A stretch of 45,982 nucleotides of DNA from assembly GCA_001579985.1 (NCBI GenBank), contig LRSR01008700.1:1-45982 (forward strand), given 5' to 3'. The first letter of the stretch is position 1; each line of letters opens with the position of its first letter. Under the pieces are notes generated by a model, which was not told the DNA's origin, did not search any database, and saw only the letters and a list, made by a program, of their open reading frames with translations. The stretch comes from Hypsibius dujardini. Lineage: Eukaryota; Tardigrada; Eutardigrada; Parachela; Hypsibiidae. A program made the position numbers and the translations under genes. Shown piece by piece: positions 31,601 through 43,799 of the stretch.

Positions 31601-34600
31601 CTCATTGTGAATTTGATTGTTCCAGTTATTGCGAGTCCCTTATACGAGGGCCCCTAAATAAGTAATGTCACTTGATTTTTATAAAAATAACAGAAGAGGC
31701 TGCCAATTTTCTGCTCAAGCAGATAAGTAGAGGAACGAGTGGTGACCTACTTCTAGAACGGCTAGGCCACGGCAGGACACAGGCGAGGCGAGAGAAATTT
31801 TCGGACGCAGGGCACTGCACTCAGCTCACTTCATTCGTCGCACACACCATGACTCGAGGCTTTTTGGCTCTACCAGCAGCCATTTTTCATGATTTTAAAA
31901 CCGGTTTATCACCCCAGCAATGCCTTGATTGCCTAATAAGAACTTTTGGTAGAGAAGCTGTGCTAACTAAGAGGACCATCGAGCGCTAGTTTCAGGCTCA
32001 CCGAGAAGGAAGAATCGTCCTGGAAGATTTGCATCGAAATGGAAGACACGCCTTTGTGATCACTCCTGAATTAGTCTCCGCCGTAGCCGAATTCGTTAAT
32101 CTCTATCCTCATTCTTCATATGTTGAGATAGAGCACCAATTCTCCATCAAGTCGCCGCAGTGTCACCTCATTTTGAAATAAAAGTTGGGACTGAAAAAGG
32201 TGTCCTCCCGTTGGGCTCCGCACCACCTCACCGAGGACCAAAAACGCAGCCGTTTGAAATTCGCTCCGAAGATGGTCACCAGGTATGGCACAGAGGATGG
32301 AAAGCGTCTCAAAGAGATCGTCACTGAGGATGAGATGTGGGCTTTTTATTATGATCCTCTGACAAAGCGGCAATCGATGCAGGGGATGAAAAAAGGAGAG
32401 CCTCAACCAACCAAAGTGCGTCGTGGAAGGAGCACAAAGAAGGTCATGTACATCATTTTTTTCGATTACTCAGACATTGTTTTTTGCTCGAGGCTGATTC
32501 CAACCTAGGAAAGACGCACCATCAACTCCACATTCTACGTAAAAAACTGCTTGAAGAAACTCGTGGCCAAGCTGAGGAAGAAGAGGGGGAAGATTGGTCT
32601 GCGGGGTCTCAAGCTGCATCACGACAACGCCTCAATTCACAAGTCCGACTTGACCACTGCATTTCTGGCCGAAAAAAAATTAAAAATGTTGCCACACCCG
32701 GTCTATTCTCCTGATCTGTCGCCCTACGATTTCTTTTTATTTCCCAAACTTACAGAAACTCTCCGGGGGCGGAGATTTAAAACGGAAGAGAAGCTTGAGA
32801 GCGCAGTGCAGGGCCGCCTCCTGGAGCTCTCTAAGAATGGTTTTCTGGACGTCTTCCGTAGTTGGATTCTTTGATGCAAAAAATGCATTCAGTTTGAGGT
32901 TGATTACTTTGAAGGACAGAGACGTAAAAGTTAAATTTCGATGCTCTGTTATTTTTAAGTAATTAGGTGACATTACTTATTTAGGGGTCCTCGTAGCTCA
33001 GCGGTATGTGCTCTGCCTCATGTGGAAAGTGTTCAATTACCGGAGGATTTTTTTCGTTTTTTTTTCGCTCCTCAAGGCCGGTTGGTCTTGCCATAATGAT
33101 GCCAAATCATTTTGTGGTGAAGGAGGAAGCATTTGAGGAAGACCGGTGACCATTGGTCAACCAGGTGCGGCTCAGTCCAGAAGTTTATCTGCTTTTGCAT
33201 CCCATTTCGGAATGCAGCTATGGATTCATTTTGGTATAGACAAAAAGATAGACCGCCAATCTGTGACGTACTGTGGCACCGTTTCGAGAACCACAAAGGA
33301 TTTAATTAAGACTCAAATTACTGTCATTTTTTCGTTAGGGCAAGCATCGGTACGGTAGTATTATGCGGCTACTTTTAACCCCTTTTTAGGTGGTCTACAT
33401 TTTGTTTGGCAGGGGTCAGAGATGACATAAAAATCCTCGGACTGGGATGAATTTTTTACTACGGCTACACCCTACAAAATCAGTCTCGATTGGAAACAAA
33501 ATGTTTTTATGCATCGCTCAGTCATATGGGTGGTACAGAAAAATGTTCAAAGACCTCCCGTTAGCTAGAACCAAGTCCTCGGATTCCCCTTTATAATGAA
33601 GTACAAAAAAACTCTCAAAAGGAAAAAGTTGTTCCACTTTTTTTGTCGGACCGAAACAAAGACTCGACTTTTAAATTCAGGCGAGATTACGCTATTGGAT
33701 AGAATCTACGTGTCTGTAATACACCTACCTGGTCGCTGGCATCACCATACCGCCACGTCAAGTTACCGAGCAATGGGGAGGGATTCAGTTCCATGGCCAA
33801 ATAAACCTTCGGTTATAGAAGCCCTATTCTAATGACACAACCATTTGTAGCCTTGTACAAAGAACTTCTTACGTATTCGCCATTGGTCATGCCTTCCTCC
33901 GACGCGTAGACCTACAGCACATGGTATAGGGTATGTAAGGAAACATTATGTTATATATTCCAACTTGTTAAGTGACACACGGATGAGTTTTACGTGCCAG
34001 AAATTGCCGCAAACGTTGAGCATGACCGAAGAAAAGGCAGACTTCACCGATAAAGACAACGATCGATGTTTAATTACTGCACTCCACACTCCACTCGGAC
34101 CAGTCGATATTATTCCCCAGATAAAACGCACGGTAGATTAATACAGGGTTTGTAATATTCAGTAATATTTGTAGTATGATACGCACTACTTTGTACCTCG
34201 GCTGACGTCTTTGAAATCCGACAACGCTGACAGGTACTGCGCTTTCGTGCGGAAATCCAATTTTCTTTGTGTCACCACAAAGCCGGCGTGCCGAGTGAGT
34301 CGTGCTAATATTGCCGAACCGTATATTTGATACGAAATTACCGACATAATATCAAATACAGCGAATATGTTTCTCCAATTGTAGCGTTGCAGGATAGCTT
34401 GGAATAAATGGGCGTAGCTGATAGTAGTGAGCGAAGAAGTTGATAAGGAAGTTGGACTGAACGTTTTGTCTCGTAGGATCGGGTCCCCAGATATACTACA
34501 AACGACGACCAAGTTATTGACGAGGGGAGGGAATACATATTTTGTAAACAACAGACAGCGAAATCGTTAGCCAGTTAGACAGAAACGCATGCAGAGAAAC

Positions 34601-34616
34601 AGACAGACAGACAGAC

Positions 34617-34677
<61 letters not shown>

Positions 34678-34686
34678 CAGACAGAC

Positions 34687-34723
<37 letters not shown>

Positions 34724-34761
34724 AAGACAGACAGACAAACAGACAGGCAGAAAGACAGACA

Positions 34762-34802
<41 letters not shown>

Positions 34803-35315
34803 AGAGACAGAGAGACAGAGAGACAGAGAGACGTACGTTGTCACAAAAGCAACGTTCCAAAGGCTAAGAAGGCGATTGACCTCCCGCGTCTCCAGACATT
34901 CTACGATATCAAAGACACATGTACCAGCTTGAGCAAGATTCGAATCTCACTCAAGAACTGCTGGATACTAACGGGGTCCCACGAAGGCAGTAAAATTTGC
35001 AATCAGTCTCGGCCCGTACCACCATTTTGACAGCATGTATTCTGTACTATCCGCTAAGGCCGTGCAGTCCAGGATATTCCGGTCAATTAGATAGGTGTGT
35101 CGGAAGTTAATCACACCATGATAGGTCCGCTGAACTTCTTCCACAGCGACATCTAAACCTGGTCCGAGATATGCCAATGAGGCACCGGAATCGTTGTAGA
35201 CATAGCCCAAGGTCATGAGTTCGGCTGTAAATGTTGATCTGCCACTTTGTGGCGTCACAAAGACTACAACATGGAAGAGAAGAATGCTGGACCAGCTGCC
35301 AAACAGATGAGACAT
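28609..35315 (-). CDS. ANF/natriuretic-peptide-receptor-like membrane protein without cyclase
   Basis: Exons in transcript order: 35315-34973, 34900-34837, 34495-34197, 34041-33998, 33911-33873, 33806-33729, 30933-30790, 30708-30658, 30594-30412, 29496-29364, 28851-28760 and 28674-28609 (1536 nt, 511 aa). Signal peptide at residues 1-22, then an ANF-receptor (periplasmic-binding-like) ectodomain: G-P-Q-C-L-E-T, S-G-D-P-I-L-R-D-K, G-M-T-N-G-E-Y, T-W-R-Y-G-D, I-A-R-A-A-F-Q-S-L-L, V-L-N-E-T-L and Q-P-N-L-T-V. A juxtamembrane W-P-S-G-N-G-A-P-P-P and one span (G-F-G-V-I-G-A-F-V-S-C-L-I-G-V) follow. The predicted tail is about 20 residues. No kinase-homology or cyclase domain fits before gene D, which ends only 312 bp away, so it resembles a clearance receptor rather than a guanylyl cyclase. 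Uncertain points: exon 4 needs a GC donor to keep phase, and the tail exon is weak. Confidence 0.83.
28935..29320. repeat. AAACTA-type low-complexity tract
   Basis: Degenerate AAACTAAA and TAGTTTTT repeats fill this part of the intron between exons 10 and 11 of the receptor gene. Similar in style to 24240-24470. Confidence 0.6.
29988..30370. mobile_element. about 380-bp palindromic element in receptor intron 9
   Basis: Left and right halves are imperfect inverted repeats. AACGTTAAAAGATAAACCAG pairs with a right-hand CTGGTTTATTTTTTAACGTT, AATACACGATA with its complement, and CTCTCAAGTGAGC with GCTCGCGAGAG. No ORF of interest. A MITE-like or foldback element. Confidence 0.7.
31645..32993 (+). 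mobile_element. mariner transposon, copy 2, with dead transposase
   Basis: A 1349-bp element bounded by inverted repeats CGAGGGCCCCTAAATAAGTA and their complement, with TA at 31643-31644 and 32994-32995. The transposase runs in one frame from ATG about 31850 to a TGA at 32872-32874, with internal stops at 31987 (in the helix-turn-helix region), about 32179 and 32506. The DD34D residues are present: E-D-E-M-W, H-H-D-N-A and L-S-P-Y-D, with 34 residues between the last two. It lies in the 2.8-kb intron between exons 6 and 7 of the receptor gene, on the opposite strand. Same subfamily as copy 1. Confidence 0.95.
32994..33045 (+). other. tRNA-like / SINE-like Pol III promoter fragment
   Basis: Directly after the mariner end, TAGCTCAGCGG (32994-33004) matches the tRNA A box. 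GTTCAATTAC (33031-33040) resembles a B box, and T-runs follow from 33048. A 5-bp acceptor-like pairing (TCCTC with GAGGA) is possible, but the anticodon stem does not form. Probably a degenerate tRNA or SINE relic, not a working tRNA. Confidence 0.4.
34577..34832. repeat. (GACA)n/(GA)n microsatellite in receptor intron 2
   Basis: Blocks of CAGA, GAGA and GGCA repeats between exons 2 and 3 of the receptor gene, ending 5 bp from the exon 2 donor. Long Cys/Ser/Leu ORFs here are artefacts. Confidence 0.95.
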
Positions 35316-36246
35316 GTTCCGCTACAACAGGATGGTCCACAGTCGAAGTATGGGTTGGTGGAAAATCTTCTCGGGGGACTTCCAGAGAAGGTCAACCACA
35401 GCCGTAGCATGGTACTCGTACTCGTACTACGGTACTTGAAGATGTGTGTACGATAGCTTGGGTGCGATTCATCTGATTGCTACTTTTGTGTGTGGTTATT
35501 AAAAATTTCACATATTGATTAAAATTTCCTTCCTTATCAGTACGTAAATAAAATAATCGCACACGAGCGTGACTAGGTGTTTGTCACTGATCTAGGCGTA
35601 GTTGCCTCACATGGTGTGATTGGTTGGTACGGCTTAATTACCATTGATCGATGCGAAAACTACGGAACTGTTTAAATTGAAACTGGATTTTGGTGGAGGA
35701 TCAGACGGGCAGACACCAGGGAAGGGAGGATCTGCCAAACAGACAGGCATGCAGATAATAGACAGTCAGAGAGACAGACAGGCAGACAGATAAACACGCA
35801 GAAAAAGATTCACAGACAGATAGGCAATAATCAGTAAGTACCTGTCTGGTGTCTTACTCTCGGATTATCTGCCTACATGCCTTTATCCCTTTGCTTTCAT
35901 CTGCGCTTTCAGACAGTTAAGATGTTTCATGCTTCCGGTGGATTACAATCAATCTTTCCCGAATTACTAAGTTTGCTTGACCAGCTGTGTCACCAGTCAG
36001 CAATTGTTGTTTATCATCACAACTGTTAAATATTATGCTCACGACATCAGCAGTATAGAAATCCAGAAAAAAACAAAGGAGGGGCTAACAGGTAACAAAA
36101 CAGCAAAACGCGCCCGGCAAGCGCACGCCAATTATAACACCAACAACAAATTTATAAAAAAAACCCGAGGAATCTGTGTAACTGTAAAACGTTCTAGGAA
36201 CATAACCAAAGTGCCTCTCTCATTGGCTTCGTAACCTGTACACAAT
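35316..36246. other. spacer between the receptor gene and SETD2
   Basis: Holds the receptor promoter region and the SETD2 3' end. A short CAGA-type repeat occurs at about 35740-35825. No other gene recognised. Confidence 0.4.
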
Positions 36247-39200
36247 TCAACCAAGAGAGGTATCAAGTCTTGAGATTTCCGGCGTGACCATGCCGAGAGA
36301 GTTCGAAATGGGTGTGAGATCCGCTTCCGGATTTGCCACCGTTGTCACGGGAAAAGGAGGAGCATCAGAGCCAGATGGGACTTCACCCGCAAGGTCGACT
36401 GGTTCGCCAGAAGTTTTCAAATCAACCATTTCCGTGTCGTCTGTTTCGTCGTCGGGAATTATCTAGATGAAAAGCGAAAAATGGAACTCGATCACACATT
36501 TTGCTTCGCTGATCGACCGAAAACCATGCACTTTGTCCATTTGTCTGTATGTCTGAGTGGCTGTCTGTCTTTCTATCTGTCCGCCTGCCTGCATTTTTGT
36601 TTGTCTGTCCGTCTGTGTGCCTCCCAGCCTATATATCTACCTGACTGCCTGCCTGTTATCTGGCTGACTGCCTCTTATCTTATCTGTTAAGACAGTGTAC
36701 TCTCTTGCCTGTTAGACACTGTACTCTCTTGCCTGCCTAAGCACCCACCTTAACGCCATTCGTCAGGACTGTTGCGGTCGTTTCCGCTGCCGCTACTTGA
36801 ACCTCATCCTCCATCTCATCATCCTCGTCATCGTCGTCACCTTCTCCTTCCTCCTCCTCCTCTCCCTCACCACCGTCATCCACCAAATTGCGGCGATTTT
36901 CCTCTTCCCGCGTCCGGGCCTCCCCGCCACCCACCGGTTTGTACACTTTCCCGAAGCGTGACATGTACTTCCGCACGTGTTCCTTAATCTTGGGCTTGTG
37001 TTTGGCGGAGAACCGCAGTGCGTCCGGCGCGTTCCGGTGGCGTTTTATCTCCTGCTCCAGCACGTTGTGCGTGAATTTGCGTGCGAGATACTTAAAGTCC
37101 TCCTTCGTCTCGATCCGACCCTCGGTGCACTGCGCATGCCGATAGACATTGAGAACCTGCAAAGGAAAATAATAATAAGTAAGACAGACAAACAGACAGA
37201 CAGATAGACAGACAGCCAGATTTAAATTGACTAAAATATAAATATAAATAATAAATATGAGAATAAATAAAACTTATCGTAACCAAAGCAATCAATTATA
37301 TATGCGTCAGATTACCAAAACAAGAACTGTAATTTGTTCAACTAAGTACATTTTATAAAAATGTTATAGTATACAATCAATAATATACAAACCTATGATA
37401 ACATAGTAAATGTTATACTATAAATATATGTATGAAAAATCTAAACAATTACCCAAACTGATCTCGGTGAAAAAAGCCTAAGTGATTCTCCTGGTCTTTA
37501 GAAGTAGAACTGACCTGTAGAACGTATTTACAGACGTCGTTCTGAAAGTCAATCTTCAGCTGTCGCAGCGCCTCCTTCGAGGCCTCCGACTTGTCCGGTC
37601 GCCGATGGTGTGCGGGGCGATGCCTGTCGAATTTGCCACCGCGGGACCTGGAACTGTTATTGAAATGGCTCGAACGAGAGGGAATGTTGTTCTCGCGCGG
37701 TGAATCGTCATCCGCGTCACCCTGAGGACTCCATGGACGGACTGTCATACTGGCGGCCGGGACGGTAGTATAGTCTTTCAGATCAGCTGGGATGGAGAGG
37801 TGACCGGAGAGGGGAGTCAGAACGGTGGAGTATTCGTGGTCCTCGCAGGGAAAGTCCCATCGGGATATGCTACACAAAGAGGGACAGAAAATAAACTTGC
37901 TATCGACAAGCAGACAAGCAGGCAGTCAGACATACAGACCACCAATCGGGTAGAAAGAAGGACAAACTGGTGGATAGACAGACAGACAAACAAACAGACA
38001 ATCAAATAGGCAGACGAACACATAGATAAACAGACACGACAGACAGGCAGACACGAGATAGACAGATAAACAAGACAGGAGACAGAAAGATAGACAGTGA
38101 GATGGACAGGGCAGATGGACAGACAGACAGACACTTACCCATTGGAAGTGTTGTAGAAGTAAAGACGACCAACGCGGTCATACGCTGCACACCAGTCCTT
38201 CGGCAGGAAAAAGTGTTTGCTGAGATCGAAATTGGACATCCATCCAATGACCTCCTGGGTGATTGGAGCGTCCATAGCCTGCACCATCTGCCCGCTTCTC
38301 TCCCGAATCTGAGCGGCTCGCGCCTCCCACTCGGCGGAACCAATCACCGGCAAGTCAGCATAGAGTCGCGCAATCTGCACTGCGGTCGGCTTGAAACTCC
38401 TAGCCTCGTGCGACGACCCATCCGGAAGGGTTATGGTCACCTTTTTCGTAGGCGCCACGGTATTGAGCTGTGATAAATATTGGCATAAAGGTAAACGAGC
38501 TGTTTGTACAAGTCGTGCTGTCCATGAGTATATTTCAGCAGTTAAGTAATGTCTAAGCTTGCTGATTTCAATTATTTCAAATCATGTCCATGAAAAAAAA
38601 ACACCCACTAAAAATCTAAATTACATTCATGCCTCATCCTAAAACAAACCAAACCCTTCAAAAACCCAACATTTAGTAGCAATTATACAGATAGCGACGA
38701 AGTACTTCAGGGAGCATTCACAAGCTATTTATATAAATAATTTAATGCACAGCTGAATGATACCTTAACTCTGTGAATGCCAATCAGCTTACGCTAGCTT
38801 CTTCAAACTCCATTTGCTCATGGAGAATTTAATATTTTTAGATAGTTTTTTGCTTTGATCCTTTAACAAAACCGTAAAATATAAAGTAAAAAAAACTTTT
38901 GAAAAAAAAATTTGGAAGTGGTAAGAATACATTAAGACAAACTTGCCTTAAACTTAAATGGCATGTATACTAGCTTGCGGTGTGTGCTGGAAAAAAAACT
39001 CCGGGCTTCGAAATTACAAAAAGTTCTAGCCAACGACCATAATAATAAAATCTAGCTGAAAATGAAGTAAGCAAGCAATCGCGAGCGGAATAAAAAATTG
39101 AACTCACTAGGAAGATGTTTTGATTCCCTATTGACAAAATGTCAGCTGTTGTCAGGTTGTTGTGTGGAGGCGCAACAGCGCCGCCTGGCGGTACGGCACT

Positions 39201-42200
39201 AATCGGGCAGGGAAAGTGCCAAATGAACCTTTATCATGTCAAACCGTTCAAGTTAGGTACTTTCCCTATTCAAACTAACTTTGGTTGAGTCGGTACTACC
39301 CGTATATCTAAACCACCCGGCTACCAGAGAGTTAATCTAATTTATGGGAGCAATTAATTTTGGAAACACGAATGTCATTTCGAAATAAAATAAATCATTA
39401 ACAAAAATAAATCGCAGATTCGAATTTACAAGCTATTTGTACATACAGATAATTATACAGATAATTATTGATATAGCATATTTACAATATATGTCGTAAC
39501 ACCTATATTACAAATATAATTATCTATTTTATCGAATTGTTCAATTCATAACCGAGGAATACTGTACATGTAATGACGCACTGATCTGAAAAGTGACACA
39601 AAATCACGTTTTATAGGAAACATGGAGAATAAAACCTTTGAACATGTAGGCAGTCAATCAATCAAACTGAACACGGAAAACTCATATTTTAAAAACTGGT
39701 TTTAAATGATTTTATTTGAAAACAAAATTATAACATTAAAATGAAAATGGGCGAAAACACTAGAATTTATATTAAAAAGGCACATTATTAGGATCAATTT
39801 TAATATTTTAATTAAATAAGCCTGGATCATTCTACTGTGCATTTAACACATTAAATAAAGTAAAAAACCCCCAAGAAACAAAGGTTTTAAGAGAGGTTAA
39901 AATCAAGCAAGAAGTTAATGCTTACCAAAAGGCAATCGGAGACCAATTTCGCGACCAGCTTGTTATTCGCCTCGGCCTCCTGTACCCTGGCGGCCTCAGC
40001 TAGCGCGGCCAAATCCGGCTGCGACAACTGTGGCTGCTGTTGTAACAAAGCACTCGCCAAGCTGGCAACGGTCGTCTCCATGGACACCAAACTGCCAAAG
40101 GCTGACTGCATCTGCATTTGCTGCTGCTGTTGAAGGAACGAAGGAACGTGGTGAGGGAATAAGGAACCACCCATCATACCCATCGGTCGCCGAGGCCCAC
40201 CGCCACCTAAGTACGGCTGCTGTTGTTGTTGTTGGAAGGGCGGCCGTTGTTGAAAGTTATTGTTGTAGTGGTGTTGGTGGCCGAAACGGGGATGCTTCGG
40301 ACGAACAGGCATGCCTTCGACCGGTTGAGAGGAGGAGGAGGAGGAGGACACTGTGGTGGTTGGACTGGGCGAGCGTTTACCGCGTGAGTAACCACCCCCG
40401 ACGATGGGAATGTGGGCACCGCCGGCCAATCCGTTGGTGGTCGGTGTGGAGTTGGCTTTGACGGGGGCCTTCCGCGAGGGCTCCTCGAGGAGGGGCTCGC
40501 GGTCGGTGATGAGTTTTTTCGGGATGCGGAAGGTGCTCTGGAAGGAAGGCATACATAGACTTACAGGCATGTGGAATTTATACACGCAGCAACCAAAATG
40601 CAGGCAAAGACAAGACAACATTGGTAAAGGAATGGGACCAGACAGACAGATAAAAGAAAGCAAAAGGAGGGAGACGGACCGATCCGAACAAAGGAAGACA
40701 TCCTTGTATTCCTGAAATATGAATGTGCAGGCCAAGAAAAATCCGGTACATACACAATACAAATACAAGATAATGGAGCAACTAATAGACAAGTTAGTGT
40801 TAACAGGCAATAAGCAATAGCAATTTACTAGTATTGGACAAAAGAGATGCAGACCTTAAACCAGGTGGAAATAATGACAGAGGTACAGACAAGAGGATAA
40901 TCATGCAGACAGACAGACAGACAGACAGAAAGACAGACAGACACCTTCAAGAAGAGAGCAGACAGGAACTCAAAACAGATAGACGAACAAGAAAGAGAGT
41001 TCGGCAAATCGACAGACAAAAACCAATAAACAGAATGATGAGCATACCTTCAGCGGCTCAAAGTACTGAAGCAAGTCAGCAGCAGCTTTCATAACGAGTT
41101 CATCCTCGCCACAATCCATTCGATCAGATGATGGCGGCTCACTGAGATCCTCCGTGCTCTGTGACTGCAAATCTTCATCGATCACTTCTACCTTGACTTC
41201 ACTGCTGACGACCGCGTCGCCTTTCTGACTTTCCTCGCTCGCGAAAACCTCCCGTTCCAGTTGCTCCACGTCGATCGGTTCAGGAAGGGAATCATTCCCA
41301 TTTCGAGGCCATGAAGCAGGCGAAGGGACTGATGATGACGGCGCCCATGGTTTCGCTGTCGGAATATCCGGCGTGTCTGGTGTTGCTGGAATGAACGAGG
41401 AGGCGGAGAGTAATGGATTCGGCAATGCGTGACCCGCCCAGCGTTTGATACTGTCCAAGATGGTAGAATCTTCAAGGATGTTCCTCGAGACGATCGGCAA
41501 GTGTCTCAACGTGTTAAGAATCTGAAAAAAAGACGAAGTCAGGAAAAGAAATACTGCAGACAAACACAACATGAACATACATAGCCAGACAAACAGGTTG
41601 GCACGCAACCTGAAAAGTACAGGAAGACAAACAGAAGAGCAGAGGCAAACCGAAAGTTAAAAACAGACTGTCAGACAGGCGGACAGACAAACAGACAGAC
41701 AGAAGAAAGCAATCAGGCACACAAACATGCAGGTAGGCTATGAAGAGACAAAAGATCGATAGAAACACACACAGGCACGAAGATAGACAAGACAAGACAG
41801 ACAGGCAGGCAGAAAGATATACAGACACTCAGACAGAGAGACAGAAAATGGAATCGGAAATTTAAAATGCTTACCTCCAACTTCATATCAACACTGGAGT
41901 TTCGGCAAGCGTACATGAAATCGGCCAGAATTGTCAAACCCTGACAACGCATGAATCCCCTCAACGCGTCCTGGTTCTCTGAGTTCTGAATTACGCGCAA
42001 AAGTGTCCTCCTGTCGTGATCTTCCTCTACTCGCAGCAACAGCCGTGCCATTCTAAGGGCCTGATCAGCAGTCCGGAGGGAAGCCATTTGAACAAATTTC
42101 TCAATTTCTGACACCATCTACCATACAAACAAAACCAACGTTCAATCATGAATGAGAAAAAAAACATAATTAACACAGAAATTTGGGCCTACTTTGCGAT

Positions 42201-43759
42201 CACTGATGTCTCCCTTGGACACTTTCTTCCGGTCGTCGCTGGCGACGGAGCCGATGAAGCCGCGACACTGAGTCGTCCCGCAGAAGCATCGCTGCGCCTT
42301 CTTACCGTACCGCTCAAACTGATAATCAAACGTAATCTCTTCACCGGCAGCGACGGGGCGTAGCGTGAAGAAGCCGATTCGGAGATTCCCCCCGACCGTC
42401 CACTGAAAATCAAACAAACAATGACACAATTATAGAACACAAATTAGAGAAATATGCCGAACTTAATTACAACAAATAATGAAAAGTTAAAGAACTACAA
42501 ACAATTTTTATAAAAAATACATATTTATAGAATAAAAACTAATGGAAATAGAGCAAGTCATTATATTACAGTATTATAAATAAATGATAGCACAAGGGAA
42601 AAGAAATTCATTAGAACTGAGTTATGCGAGGAAACGCAACCAAGGAACAAAAAAAACGATCAAGCGAAAGCACACTTGCAATCAATCAACTCAGTGATCA
42701 AATGACCAACACTTTAACTGCGGAACTCGTTAAGAGCTAGTAGAGACATCTAACCTCATGGGAACCATGAGCTTACTGAGATCAATCAATCAAACCAACT
42801 GACTCTGTACCTTTTGAGTTTCGGAATTGGGATCACAGCTGTGGTTGGTAAAGCGGGTGCAGTTGCCCTTCCTAGTGGCGTCAATCACCTCGTCACTGTT
42901 GAGGGCCATGAAGTAGTGATGTTGGATGTTTTCGTCGTGATACTCCCGTTGGCGTTTCTTGAACTGCTTGGCGTCCAACACTTCACCCACATATTCGCAG
43001 ATAAACTGACCGCTACAGAAGAAATTACAAAACGTTAACTATTCTCCACGCTGAACTCGATTCGCTGTCTGTCTGTCTGTCTGTCCTGTCCTGTCCGTAT
43101 CCATGTCCGTCTTTCTTATTGTACTACTCCGCTCGCAAGTCATCCTTTCTTGTTGAAATTTTGAAGAGACTTACGCTGCCAGGGGGTATTTCGTCCGAAT
43201 GCCATGGCCCTTTAAGTCCGTTTTAAAAACCTCCAGTGCGGCATACTCCTTCTATAAGCGGAAAGGAAATAAAATTTAAAAAAACCCAGTAAAATTTGAT
43301 TTTAAATACGTAAGGACTAAGATTACACAATCTATCTGAAACGGTCAACAGCAAAAAAATCCAATCAATCCATCGATAATCATTACTCTGGCAAAAAACT
43401 ATACATCAATCAATCAATTGACCGTCAGTCTTCTGATACAATCAATTGCGCAATACATGCACAAGCCGATTGGTCGTTACGTCACTTCGTCGTGGGATGA
43501 TTCTGGCTTACCCGTTGGAATCGCTTGTTTGCACAATCGTCTTTGGCGGGACATTTGGGACCGCATTCGATGTACAACATCCGATTTAGACACGCCTCCG
43601 TACATCCTTTCATTCCATACTGCGCCTCATCCGCCGTATAAACACAGTCACAACGCATCTTCCTGGCCTCCCGATCATCTCGGATTCTGAAATAAAAACT
43701 CAATGCACACAGAGACGCAAAAAAACCAGAACACCATGCTGAAATCTTTCTTATAAGTG

Positions 43760-43799
<40 letters not shown>

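Noticed and set aside
32994-33045. Functional tRNA gene
   Set aside because: The anticodon stem does not form and the acceptor stem pairs at only five positions, so it is listed only as a tRNA-like fragment.
28609-35315. Receptor guanylyl cyclase
   Set aside because: The ectodomain would fit, but no kinase-homology or cyclase exons exist before gene D on the left.
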